DNA of 58,569 bases from contig NZ_MTAW01000226.1 of assembly GCF_002154725.1 (NCBI RefSeq), forward strand, positions 1 through 58,569, written 5' to 3'. Positions 1 through 8,352 of this stretch are shown piece after piece (the stretch's first letter is position 1; every line of letters starts with the position of its first letter). The position numbers and the translations under genes were made by a program. Source of the stretch: Nostoc sp. 106C (GTDB lineage: Bacteria > Cyanobacteriota > Cyanobacteriia > Cyanobacteriales > Nostocaceae). The notes under the pieces were generated by a model. That model searched no databases and had not been told where the DNA came from. It worked only from the letters and a program-made list of their open reading frames with translations.

Positions 1-228
1 TTCTCCGTATTTACTTATCTTCACATAGTTTGGTTTTTTCGTGCCTACTTACTTATGGAAAGATAAAGAGTCATTAAAAAATATAAAAAAAGCCTGGAAT
101 ATTAATTGCAAAACCGAAAAAATTAAACCATATTCATCAAATAATATTGTGTGTGAAAATCCGATTTTGCCTTAATTTTAAGTTCACATTATATAAACTA
201 CAAATAACCTAATTTTCTGCCTGCTGCT
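1..228. other. AT-rich non-coding edge
   Basis: No convincing gene is visible between the window edge and the stop codon of the cyclase gene. The sequence is AT-rich with several A/T runs and no clear terminator hairpin. Confidence 0.5.
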
Positions 229-1860
229 TTATTTCTGCATAGTTGTTTGGTAAACCTTAATTAAACGATTAATACCTTTGAAACTATAGCTTCCCATTTC
301 TTGAAAGTCTAAGGGTTGTGAAAGCATTTTGTAAGTAACTTCACTAATCACGCATTCACCAGGAGGACAAACTGCTTCCATGCGTGCAGCCAGGTTAATA
401 GTAGCCCCTAAAGCCGTATATTCAACCCGTTGAGAGCTACCAACATCTCCTACAACTGCTTTACCGCTATTAATTGCAATACGTAATTGTAGAGGTTCTT
501 GCCAAAAACCATTCATATTCAGACGTTCTAAGCGAGTTAGCATACCCTTGGCAGCCGCAATTGCACGTTCGGCATGATCTGGTTGGGGTTCGGGAGCGCC
601 AAAGAACGCCATAATACAATCACCAATATATTTATCTAAAGTGCCACCATAGCCAAACACTTCTTGCAGCATCTCTTCAAATAAATTATTAAGTAATTGA
701 GCGATCGCGGTTGGTGTTACTCTTTCAGAAATGGCAGTAAAACCAACTAAGTCCGCAAATAAAATGCTAATTTCGCTTTCTGCGGGAGATAAACGCCCAT
801 CTGGTAACCTACCTACAGATATTAACTGCTGAACTACAGCCGGAGAGTGATAACGTTCTAGCCTGTGACGAATTACTTCTTCGTTTTTGAGTTTATCTAC
901 TAATAGCCAGCGTTGCACGCTAGAAGCTACAAGGTTAGCTAAAGCCGAAAAAAAGCTGAGTTCTTCTTCACCTTCATTAGCCCAATGGTAAGAAGATAGA
1001 TGTGCATCTGCGTAGAGAACGCCAACAACTTTATTCTCATCCCATAACGGCACCGCCATGACGCTGCGAATTCCTTTAACCAAAACGCTGTGTTCTCCAG
1101 AAAAGCGTTCATCTTTATGGGTATCAGCAGATTGAATGACAACTTTTTCTTCAAATACCTTTTGGCAAATACTACGACTAATCCAACTACCATCAGCTGC
1201 TAGATTTTGTTGTTGGGAAGCGTTTCTGGTAGCAGCATTCATCAATTCCAGATTTCCCCCACCATTGACATCAATTAATAATCCCAAGCGATCGATGCTG
1301 TCTAGGTAACGAAACACCACTTCTTGCACTTGGAAGAAAATCTCTTCTATAGATGTGGCTGCACAAAGATTTTTTGCGATATCTACCAAGTCTTTAAGTC
1401 GGGCAATGGTTATATCCTTATTGTTGATATCACCATCCTTGCTATCAGCTTGTATCCATTGCTGTTGTAGTTGTTTGACGTTCCGTAGAATCGTTTTTTG
1501 CTCAGTATTATCCCCATCCCTATCCTTGATTGGCTCACGCTTAATCATCGGCTCTGCCGCAGGATCTATGACCAAAACGAGTAAACTCACATTACCCAAC
1601 CAAACAACATCACCGTGATGCAACTGTTGGGGACGAGTAAGTATACGTTCATTCACTTGTGTCCCATTTTTACTGCCCATATCCGCAATAGTCCACACCC
1701 CATCAGCAGTTTTCACAATCTGGGCATGGTTACGAGAGACCCCCCCAAAAGGTAGATATAAGTTACATTCCGGTAAACGGCCAATAGTGAATACATCTTG
1801 ATCCACTGAAACCGTTGTTTCAGTATCTCCCTCTTGTAGACGTAGTTTGAGTTCAGTCAT
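229..1860 (-). CDS. FHA-GAF-class III adenylate cyclase
   Basis: Predicted cytosolic enzyme making cAMP from ATP under control of two sensor domains. An N-terminal FHA domain (about residues 20-95, with IGRLPECN and the phosphothreonine-binding SRNHAQI motif) precedes a GAF domain (about 165-315) and a class III cyclase domain (about 365-530). The catalytic domain keeps both metal-binding Asp (FADLVGFT and IGDCIMAFFG), the adenine-selecting Lys (LDKYIGD) and Thr (EYTALG), and the transition-state Asn/Arg (INLAARME), so adenylate rather than guanylate cyclase is expected. The ATG at 1858-1860 fits the family length. It is divergent from a Ser/Thr kinase 247 bp away, which suggests the FHA domain could read a phosphoprotein made by that kinase. 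That link is inference. Confidence 0.9.
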   Translation of the reverse strand: MTELKLRLQEGDTETTVSVDQDVFTIGRLPECNLYLPFGGVSRNHAQIVKTADGVWTIADMGSKNGTQVNERILTRPQQLHHGDVVWLGNVSLLVLVIDPAAEPMIKREPIKDRDGDNTEQKTILRNVKQLQQQWIQADSKDGDINNKDITIARLKDLVDIAKNLCAATSIEEIFFQVQEVVFRYLDSIDRLGLLIDVNGGGNLELMNAATRNASQQQNLAADGSWISRSICQKVFEEKVVIQSADTHKDERFSGEHSVLVKGIRSVMAVPLWDENKVVGVLYADAHLSSYHWANEGEEELSFFSALANLVASSVQRWLLVDKLKNEEVIRHRLERYHSPAVVQQLISVGRLPDGRLSPAESEISILFADLVGFTAISERVTPTAIAQLLNNLFEEMLQEVFGYGGTLDKYIGDCIMAFFGAPEPQPDHAERAIAAAKGMLTRLERLNMNGFWQEPLQLRIAINSGKAVVGDVGSSQRVEYTALGATINLAARMEAVCPPGECVISEVTYKMLSQPLDFQEMGSYSFKGINRLIKVYQTTMQK

Positions 1861-2107
1861 GAGTGTGAAATATCTGTTCTGGAATTTGGAGGTTAGAGCA
1901 TGGCTAAGACCGGGGATATATTAACTATCAGCCCTTGGCTTTATCTTTATGACACTATTAATGGCATTTCGACAACTATAATGTAGTGAATATTACGGAA
2001 CAATTATATTCAGATATACATCAGCGTTATGAAGAAATTCCCAAGAAACTTCTTCTTTTAGGAAAAAGTGTATTCTAGTTAACAGTTAACCTCAGTCCAG
2101 CTATACC

Positions 2108-3574
2108 ATGATCGGCAGATTATTAGACCACCGTTACCAAGTGGTCGAACTATTAGGCAAAGGCGGATTTGGTCATACTTATATAGCCCTAGATACTCGC
2201 CGTCCTGGAAACCCAACTTGCGTCGTTAAACATCTCAAACCTGTTACTAGCGACCCCGAATTTTTGCCATTAGCTCGACGCTTGTTTAATAGAGAAGCCG
2301 AAACTTTAGAAAAGCTGGGACATAATGACCAGATTCCCCGACTTTTAGCTTACTTTGAGGAAAACGAAGAATTTTACTTAGTGCAGGAGTTGATCGACGG
2401 ACAACCACTGTCTTTAGAAATGGCTGCCGACAGGTGGAGTGAAGAGCAGGTAATTAAACTACTGCAAGATGTTTTACCTATCCTAGAATTTATTCATAGT
2501 CATGGGGTGATTCATCGAGATCTCAAACCCGAAAATTTAATCCGTCGTGCTTGTGACAATACAATCGTCTTGGTTGATTTTGGGGCTGTAAAACAAATTA
2601 AGAGTTACTCACTGATGACTCCAGAACAGCTTAAAAACGACACTGTTGCTGTTGGAACCCCAGGTTATATGCCAAGTGAGCAGGGACAAGGCAGGCCACG
2701 TCCTTGTAGCGACATTTATGCACTAGGTATGACTTGTATCCAAGCTCTAACAGGCTTGAATCCCAAGCAATTAGGAGAGGATGCCGTCAGTGGAGAAATA
2801 TTATGGCAGCATCATGCTCAAGTCAGCGATCAATTGGCATCAATCTTGAATAAGATGATCCGCCATTACTTCAAATACCGCTATCAGTCAGCAACCGATG
2901 CACTCCAAGCACTCACTTCCATAACTAATGCCAACACACCAGCCGCTGTAGCAGCTGTTGTTACCCAGGTAGTAGGTCACTATTTGAAAGATGGTTATGT
3001 GACTGCAACCAAAGTCATGCACTATCTACAGGAACTGGCAAAGCCTAGCTACATTCCGCCAGATAACGAAACTCCCTCTGGTTCTACACCACAATTTATC
3101 ACCGCTCCATCTACCCTACGAGCCTCTGAGGCCCAGAATGAACTGTCAACTATGACTACCAATCCAGCGCGATCGCCTAGTAGTTCGCCGTTTCACTGGC
3201 GTTCTATTCCTAAATCCTCTCCAAGATCACGATTGCTAATCGGGGCTGGTGGAGCGATCGCAGTAGTTGCTGTTGGTATTATGTCTGCTAATCACTCACA
3301 AAAACCATCTTCAGAGCCTGCTCAAAATGAAGTTAAGCAAGTAGCTAATGATACAAAGCCACCTGAACAGAAAAAAAGTTGTCTGATGGTTGTTAGTTCA
3401 TCAAACTTACGCTCTTTATCTGGGTCTGGACAAAGGAAAACCGGCAAAGTTGTGAAAGCAGGTACTAAAGTCACAACTACTGGCAGAACAGAGGGTGGCT
3501 GGATAGAAATTAGTTCTCCAGAGCCAGGTTGGATTTGGAAAAGTCGGACAAAAAACTCCTGTCCTGCTAAATAG
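2108..3574 (+). CDS. Hanks-type Ser/Thr protein kinase with SH3-like tail
   Basis: Membrane-anchored eukaryotic-type protein kinase. The Gly-rich loop GKGGFG lies near residue 17, the catalytic Lys in CVVKHL near 40, the HRDLKPEN catalytic loop near 136 and the metal-binding DFG (VDFGAVK) near 157, so all key residues are present. After a variable linker comes one transmembrane helix (about 377-395, LLIGAGGAIAVVAVGIM) and a C-terminal bacterial SH3-like domain (about 410-485, with SSNLRSLSGSG and WIEISSPEPGWIWKS) that probably faces the periplasm and may contact cell wall. It starts with ATG and has its own upstream region shared with the divergent FHA-cyclase. Substrates are unknown. Confidence 0.9.
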   Translation: MIGRLLDHRYQVVELLGKGGFGHTYIALDTRRPGNPTCVVKHLKPVTSDPEFLPLARRLFNREAETLEKLGHNDQIPRLLAYFEENEEFYLVQELIDGQPLSLEMAADRWSEEQVIKLLQDVLPILEFIHSHGVIHRDLKPENLIRRACDNTIVLVDFGAVKQIKSYSLMTPEQLKNDTVAVGTPGYMPSEQGQGRPRPCSDIYALGMTCIQALTGLNPKQLGEDAVSGEILWQHHAQVSDQLASILNKMIRHYFKYRYQSATDALQALTSITNANTPAAVAAVVTQVVGHYLKDGYVTATKVMHYLQELAKPSYIPPDNETPSGSTPQFITAPSTLRASEAQNELSTMTTNPARSPSSSPFHWRSIPKSSPRSRLLIGAGGAIAVVAVGIMSANHSQKPSSEPAQNEVKQVANDTKPPEQKKSCLMVVSSSNLRSLSGSGQRKTGKVVKAGTKVTTTGRTEGGWIEISSPEPGWIWKSRTKNSCPAK

Positions 3575-3604
3575 TAAAATTTTCCAGTCTACATTTTGAA
3601 TAAT

Positions 3605-4486
3605 TTAGTTTGGGGGTACTTCCAAAGGAATTTCACCCAATAATCCTTTACGATAATCTGTTAACAGATGCCTAGCGGCTCTTTCCACATCGCCTGTGTA
3701 GCGATGTTCTGCTAAAGCTTGCAAGTATGCTTCTCCTGTGTGGGGTGAAGAGTCAAGTTCGTAGCGTGCTTCTAATGGTTTTTGTGGTAATAAATTAGTA
3801 GCTACATCTTGTAGATAATTAAGTATGTTTACAAGTTCTGATGCTACTAGTTGATTATCGTAAGATGCTTCACCAATATCATCGCAAATCGCTAATTTTA
3901 ATGCGGCTTCTTGATCTTCCAGCTTCAGAGGAATAACACCGGGAGCATCTAGTAATTCTAACTGGTCGGAGATTCGCACCCAGCGGAGTTGACGAGTCAC
4001 ACCAGGACGAGCTGCACTTTCAACTACCCGTTTACCCAACAGACGGTTAATTAACGCTGATTTACCAACATTCGGAAAACCAATCACCACCGCGCGAACT
4101 GGACGGGGTAACATCCCGCGATCGCGTCTTCTTTGATTGAGTTCTACTCCAGCCGCTTGTGCTGCTTTTAACACTGCTGCTACACCTTGACCATGTTGAG
4201 CATTGGTAAAATATGCTACTTCTCCCTGACGTTTAAAATAATCACCCCACAGCGATCGCACTTGGGAAGAAATCATATCCACCCGGTTCAGCACTAACAA
4301 CCGCGTCTTATTCCCCACCCACTCACCAATTTGAGGATGGTGTGTCGCTAAGGGAATACGTGCATCTCGTACTTCCAATACCACATCTACTCGCTTTAGC
4401 TGTTCTTTTAGATTCTTTTCAGCCTTGGCAATGTGACCCGGATACCATTGGATCACGTTTAATTTATAGTTTTGAGTTAAAGCCAT
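3605..4486 (-). CDS. ylqF: YlqF/RbgA-type circularly permuted ribosome-biogenesis GTPase
   Basis: Assembly GTPase of the large ribosomal subunit. The G motifs occur in permuted order: G4-like LNRVD near residue 86 comes before the P-loop GFPNVGKS (about 136-143) and G3 DAPG (about 180). The N-terminal IQWYPGHIAKAEK is the YlqF signature, with the VLEVRDARIPL segment following. At 293 residues it matches the family length. The ATG at 4484-4486 is directly followed upstream by a short-repeat spacer. It faces the kinase gene tail to tail with about 30 bp between the stop codons. Confidence 0.93.
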   Translation of the reverse strand: MALTQNYKLNVIQWYPGHIAKAEKNLKEQLKRVDVVLEVRDARIPLATHHPQIGEWVGNKTRLLVLNRVDMISSQVRSLWGDYFKRQGEVAYFTNAQHGQGVAAVLKAAQAAGVELNQRRRDRGMLPRPVRAVVIGFPNVGKSALINRLLGKRVVESAARPGVTRQLRWVRISDQLELLDAPGVIPLKLEDQEAALKLAICDDIGEASYDNQLVASELVNILNYLQDVATNLLPQKPLEARYELDSSPHTGEAYLQALAEHRYTGDVERAARHLLTDYRKGLLGEIPLEVPPN

Positions 4487-4487
4487 T

Positions 4488-4535
4488 GGTCATTTGTCCT
4501 TTGTCATTGGTCATTTGTAATTTGTCATTCGTCCC
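4488..4535. repeat. Short tandem heptamer-like repeats (STRR type)
   Basis: Degenerate units such as GGTCATTTGTC and TTTGTCATT follow each other in the gap between two minus-strand genes. Repeats of this kind are common in intergenic DNA of filamentous cyanobacteria. Similar tracts appear near 8308-8345, 22617-22650 and 37770-37815. Confidence 0.6.
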
Positions 4536-4549
4536 TAATAACTCATGAT

Positions 4550-4939
4550 TCAGGACTCATAACTTTGTGTAACTGCTTGATGTAGAATCAAACGGTTGCC
4601 ATCGGGGTCATAGGCATAGATTTCTCTACCGTGGGAAGCAACTGTAATATTTCCGGGTGGGGGATATCCCAAGGCCGTAAGGTGAGCGATCGCAGCTTCC
4701 AGGTTACTCACCTCTAAACACAAACTTATCTTACTTTTGGCTGTAGTTTCAAATTCAGCCTCGTGTGTGCTTTTAGGTTTAAAAATACCTAGCCGCAAAC
4801 CAGAAAACAGAAATTCAGCATAAGCATTGGGAACCAGAGTTGTAGGATTTTGCCCCAAAACTTGTGTATAGAAACTCACTAAACTTTCAAAATTCACAGT
4901 TGCAAGAGCGACAAGTACATCAGTGTATTGAAAAATCAT
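4550..4939 (-). CDS. VOC (glyoxalase/bleomycin-resistance) family protein
   Basis: Small 129-residue protein with one vicinal-oxygen-chelate module pair. Visible signatures are the N-terminal strand VLVALATVNFESLVSFY with the conserved FY helix, the mid segment LRLGIFKP and the C-terminal YAYDPDGNRLILHQ, which is the typical DPDGN motif. The fold usually binds a divalent metal and dimerises, and the family includes lyases, isomerases and dioxygenases. The substrate cannot be told from sequence. The ATG at 4937-4939 is the only good start. The gene follows the same direction as ylqF but is separated by about 60 bp of repeats. Confidence 0.8.
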   Translation of the reverse strand: MIFQYTDVLVALATVNFESLVSFYTQVLGQNPTTLVPNAYAEFLFSGLRLGIFKPKSTHEAEFETTAKSKISLCLEVSNLEAAIAHLTALGYPPPGNITVASHGREIYAYDPDGNRLILHQAVTQSYES

Positions 4940-5046
4940 ATTTTTTCATAACTAGCTAGGCATAAACAAATTACAGTTTGTAGTCAGGACTTTGGCAATT
5001 TTTTTGTAGTATAATTACTCTACATTAGTAACATAGGAAAAAACCT

Positions 5047-5319
5047 GTGGAAGCCATACTTTTAAGCCGCGAAGAAGTTGCTAAACGTGCCAAAGAACTT
5101 TATGAAAATGGCATTCGTCAACAAGTGGAAACAGAAGAAAACATCGGTAAGATGGTGATCATTGACATAGAAACAGGGGAATATGCAGTTGATAAAATAG
5201 GTATAGAATCAGCCCGATATTTACGTAATAAACACCCATTAGCTCGACTTTTTGGCATTCGCATAGGCTATAAAGTTGCTGCTTCCTTCAGTGGTGAAAT
5301 GGAGCGTGATTATCGGTGA
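5047..5319 (+). CDS. Small hypothetical protein paired with aspartic protease
   Basis: Hypothetical 90-residue protein starting with GTG, preceded by an AGGA ribosome site eight bases upstream. No family is recognised with confidence. The sequence begins with a helix rich in charged residues (LSREEVAKRAKELYENGI), then a strand-rich part (MVIIDIETGEYAVD) and a basic tail. Its stop codon overlaps the GTG start of the next gene in a GTGA arrangement, so the two are probably translationally coupled and act together. The layout resembles an antitoxin-like or adaptor gene in front of its effector, but that is inference. Confidence 0.7.
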   Translation: MEAILLSREEVAKRAKELYENGIRQQVETEENIGKMVIIDIETGEYAVDKIGIESARYLRNKHPLARLFGIRIGYKVAASFSGEMERDYR

Positions 5320-5681
5320 TTTCTGGTATTGTCAAGAACGGACGTGCAACAGTTAATGTGATATTCCGACTGTCAAATCAACCAGATTTTACTATTGAGT
5401 TTGTTATAGATACAGGTTTCACAGAGTTTCTCGCCCTACCCCCAGAAGCAGTTAGTCTGTTAGGGTTTCCTTTTGTGTATGATATGTATGCAACTTTAGC
5501 TGACAATAGCAGTGTAATCTTGCCAGTACATCAAGCTACCATTATCTGGAATGGCGAAGAACGGGAAGTTAATGTACTTGCAACGGGAAAACGACCTTTG
5601 CTAGGAACTGCTTTACTGAATGAGAATGAACTTGTAATACAGTTTACCGAAGATGGTTTAGTAATAATTGATAAATTGTAG
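5316..5681 (+). CDS. Retropepsin-like clan AA aspartic protease (DTGF type)
   Basis: A 121-residue single-domain protein with the motif FVIDTGFTEFLALPP near residue 30, the active-site DTG of clan AA aspartic proteases in its DTGF variant. Later strands (ATIIWNGEEREVNVLA, then RPLLGTALL with the second hydrophobic-hydrophobic-Gly of the fold) match the retropepsin half-domain. Such proteins must dimerise to build an active site. It starts with GTG overlapping the previous stop (GTGA), so it depends on the upstream gene for translation. The family is common in cyanobacteria, often in such two-gene units, and its substrates are unknown. Confidence 0.8.
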   Translation: MISGIVKNGRATVNVIFRLSNQPDFTIEFVIDTGFTEFLALPPEAVSLLGFPFVYDMYATLADNSSVILPVHQATIIWNGEEREVNVLATGKRPLLGTALLNENELVIQFTEDGLVIIDKL

Positions 5682-5882
5682 TTGCTTTCTATTATGTGGA
5701 TATATAGGAATCCAATTTAATTTTTGAAAAAATCTACGTCTATTTCCAAAAAAATATATGAATCCTACATAGCCATACTAAATCATTCCTAAAAATTTAA
5801 TAATTACGTAGTAATTTGTATGTCAGAATTATGAATTTTTACCATAAGATTTGATTTTTTTTGATAAATAATTTTTGTGTAT

Positions 5883-6401
5883 ATGGGTATCGAACTTAGT
5901 TACAGGCGCGTTACTCCTGAAGAGTTTGAAAGATTACACCATGATGTTTATTATAAAAACATTTATTTTGGTGGCAATTTCGACACAGATGAAGAAATTT
6001 ATGCATATTTTGAAGCATTAAAAAATAGCGATCGCTATCTAGATCTTGATAAGTACTGGCAGTCACTTTACTTCATGTTCACAGGCGATTTCCCATACAA
6101 GGAACACAAAACTAATATTACAACTTTGCTTCATCAAGTATTCATGGGAGGGACAGCAACACATTGAGAAGCAACTTATGGCATGGTACGTTATTTTACA
6201 GTTAATGAAGTTTACGAGATAGCTGAAGTGTTAAGCCATATCTGCTTTAATGAGTTGCAACAGCGTCTTAATCAGCTATATGTAGATCGAGAAAGCAAAA
6301 CCTACATGGAGCCACACTATCTCCATTTATATAATCAACTATGCCAGTTTTTTAATAAAGCAGCACAAGAAGGCGATATGATACTTTTGTCATTTGACTA
6401 A
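5883..6401 (+). pseudogene. DUF1877 (YfbM-like) gene broken by an in-frame TGA
   Basis: Two segments in the same reading frame together make one DUF1877 protein. The first (ATG 5883, or GTG 5877) has GIELSYRRVTPEEFE and the family signature YLDLDKYWQSLYFMFTGD, and ends at TGA 6165-6167. The frame then continues without a shift as EATYGMVRYFTVNEVYEIAEVL and closes at 6399-6401 with the typical EGDMILLSFD end. A single TGG- or CGA-to-TGA change explains it. It is therefore a nonsense-mutated gene, a readthrough case or a sequencing error. DUF1877 function is not established. Restart at ATG 6183 is possible but would split the domain. Confidence 0.75.
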
Positions 6402-6477
6402 GTTTTTCTTGCAGATTATTAAGCCCCATGAAATTTCAGTTGAGTGATTGTATTGCTCATAATTGAGAGCAAACTGT

Positions 6478-7392
6478 ATGCAAAAATTTGCCTTTTTGGG
6501 TTTAGCAATTTTCTTTACACTTGTGCTGTGCTTATCCATCAATGCTGCACAACCCCAACCTCCCCTATGGCAGGTATATCAACAGTCTTTGAAAACAGCC
6601 AAATATGTTGACCTTACCCATACAATTACGCCTAATATTCCTGTATGGTCAGGATTTGGTACTTCTAAGTTTGAACCAACAATTAATCCTAAAACTCTGC
6701 AACCATACAATTACAAAAAAGATGGCTTTGAAGCTACCCATTATGATTTATCTACCGATCAGTTAGGTACTCAACTCGATCCACCTGCGCACTGGAACCC
6801 TGAATATCCAGCTATTGATGAGTTACCTGCAACTTTTGCTGTGCGTCCTTTGGTGGTGATTCCCATCCAAGACAAAGTAGCTCAAGACCCCAATTATCAT
6901 CTCACAGTGAAGGATATTCAGGCTTGGGAACGCAGGCATGGTAAGATTCTTGAAGGATCGGTTGTGTTTGTGCGTTCTGACTGGTCTAAGGAATGGCCAA
7001 ATCCAGAACTAGCTACTAGAACTAAGTTTCCTGGGGTAAGTCTTGATGCTCTCAAGTTCCTACACTTACAACGCCATATTTTGTTTCACGGACATGAACC
7101 GCTGGATACAGATAGTACGCCAACCTTGGAAGGAGAAGCCTGGTTATTGCATAACGGCTATACTCAAGCTGAAGGTGTGGCGAATCTCGATCGAGTACCG
7201 GAAACAGGTGCGCTAGTAACGATTGGATATCCCAAATTTAAAGGTGGTTTAGGTGGCTATGCTCGCTATATTGCTATCTGTCCCCCAAACTGGTCTTATG
7301 GTGTATCGGTGGGTCAAATACCAGAATCTCCTCTACAAAAAGCAGATAAATCACTTCACTGGAATAAACAGCTTGGTGTTCGAGTCAGATAA
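6478..7392 (+). CDS. Exported cyclase-family (PF04199-like) protein
   Basis: A 305-residue secreted protein related to kynurenine formamidase/polyketide cyclases. The ATG at 6478 gives a classic signal peptide (FAFLGLAIFFTLVLCLSINAA), while the longer frame from TTG 6463 adds only five residues. YVDLTHTITPNIPVW and DPPAHW place it in the family. The metal motif, usually HxGTHxD, here reads QLGTQLD, so both His ligands are Gln, while the later HGHEPLDTD segment is kept. Hydrolase activity may be altered or depend on a different metal. It stands alone with no obvious operon partner. Confidence 0.75.
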   Translation: MQKFAFLGLAIFFTLVLCLSINAAQPQPPLWQVYQQSLKTAKYVDLTHTITPNIPVWSGFGTSKFEPTINPKTLQPYNYKKDGFEATHYDLSTDQLGTQLDPPAHWNPEYPAIDELPATFAVRPLVVIPIQDKVAQDPNYHLTVKDIQAWERRHGKILEGSVVFVRSDWSKEWPNPELATRTKFPGVSLDALKFLHLQRHILFHGHEPLDTDSTPTLEGEAWLLHNGYTQAEGVANLDRVPETGALVTIGYPKFKGGLGGYARYIAICPPNWSYGVSVGQIPESPLQKADKSLHWNKQLGVRVR

Positions 7393-7479
7393 GAAAAAAC
7401 CGACTGGCTGTATCGCTCCACCAGTCGGCAACTAGCTTACTTTTCAGGAGAAGACAATTAAACGGAGAATGTTCTAAAG
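7392..7479 (-). ncRNA. Candidate small RNA ending in a Rho-independent terminator
   Basis: On the minus strand a TATAAG box (7486-7491) lies about 60 bases before a strong hairpin (arms 7400-7407 and 7421-7428, CCGACTGG type) followed by a T run (GGTTTTTTC). No open frame feeds this terminator from the minus strand, so an unannotated transcript of about 85 nt is a reasonable guess. The alternative is that the hairpin only serves the plus-strand cyclase-family gene, but its T run is on the wrong side for that. Confidence 0.3.
7400..7428 (-). terminator. Rho-independent terminator hairpin
   Basis: Eight-base perfect stem with a 13-nt loop. Read on the minus strand it is followed by six T residues; read on the plus strand it has no T run. 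Confidence 0.5.
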
Positions 7480-7501
7480 CCTTGCCTTATAATTGCAAAG
7501 G

Positions 7502-7528
7502 TTAGGTAATGGTATTTGAATTACCTAA
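7502..7528. promoter_or_regulatory. Inverted repeat, possible operator
   Basis: Perfect 9-bp inverted repeat TTAGGTAAT-N9-ATTACCTAA. It sits just upstream of the TATAAG box of the candidate minus-strand RNA and about 200 bp before lepB. The spacing would suit a dimeric regulator. A GTA-N7-TAC core is visible inside, one base short of the NtcA consensus. Confidence 0.3.
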
Positions 7529-7734
7529 TTGCTATATCTAATTTTGTGCTTGTATCGGATTAGACAGGCTCCAGATTATTCTCAGCGTTTTTGCCTATAA
7601 TTGGTAGATGCGATAGCCTTATGATTAATGCTTATAAGGGTTATTGCTGAGAACCCAGCTTGATTACAAGTATACCTTGACCGTCCAAATAATCAAGGTA
7701 TTTGTTCCACTTTTTTAACTGGCTGAAAAATTCT

Positions 7735-8307
7735 ATGGCTCCTCACGAAAGTGATGTAAAAGATACACCAGCGTCGTCAAAAATATGGCGGAGTTCGCAG
7801 GAAAATCTAATTTTAATAGCGATCGCTTTATGTTTGGCATTTGTGATTAGGACTTTTATTGCCGAACCACGCTACATTCCTTCTGATTCAATGTTACCCA
7901 CTTTACATACAGGCGATCGCCTAGTTGTGGAAAAAATCTCTTACCGCCTTCATCCTCCCAAAACTGGGGATATCATTGTTTTTCAGCCACCAGCAGAACT
8001 TCAACGTCGTGGATATCCTAAAGACCAAGCTTTTATTAAGCGTATCATTGGTGAACCTGGAGAGATAGTGAGCGTTGCTCGTGGGAAAGTTTACCTCAAC
8101 GGTCAAGCTTTAGAAGAAGACTACATTGCTGAACCACCAAATAGTCCTTACCCGCCACAGACAGTTCCAGAAGGCGAGTTTTTTGTTATGGGAGACAATC
8201 GTAACGATAGTAACGACTCTCGCTACTGGGGTTTTTTACCCAGAAAAAATATTATTGGTCGAGCGACATTTCGGTTTTGGCCTCTCAACCGGGTTGGATT
8301 TATTTAA
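7735..8307 (+). CDS. lepB: Signal peptidase I
   Basis: Membrane serine protease that removes Sec signal peptides. After a short cytosolic N-terminus there is one transmembrane helix (NLILIAIALCLAFVIRTFI), then the catalytic Ser in YIPSDSMLPTL and the general-base Lys in FIKRIIGEPGE, then the box-E motif MGDNRNDSNDSRYWG. All active-site residues are present. ATG 7735 gives 190 residues, the usual cyanobacterial length; the longer frame from TTG 7702 adds eleven residues without support. The gene is monocistronic here and faces a minus-strand gene across a short repeat tract. Confidence 0.95.
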   Translation: MAPHESDVKDTPASSKIWRSSQENLILIAIALCLAFVIRTFIAEPRYIPSDSMLPTLHTGDRLVVEKISYRLHPPKTGDIIVFQPPAELQRRGYPKDQAFIKRIIGEPGEIVSVARGKVYLNGQALEEDYIAEPPNSPYPPQTVPEGEFFVMGDNRNDSNDSRYWGFLPRKNIIGRATFRFWPLNRVGFI

Positions 8308-8352
8308 TTAGTCAGTAGTCAGTTAACAGTGAACAGGCTGATAACTGACTAC

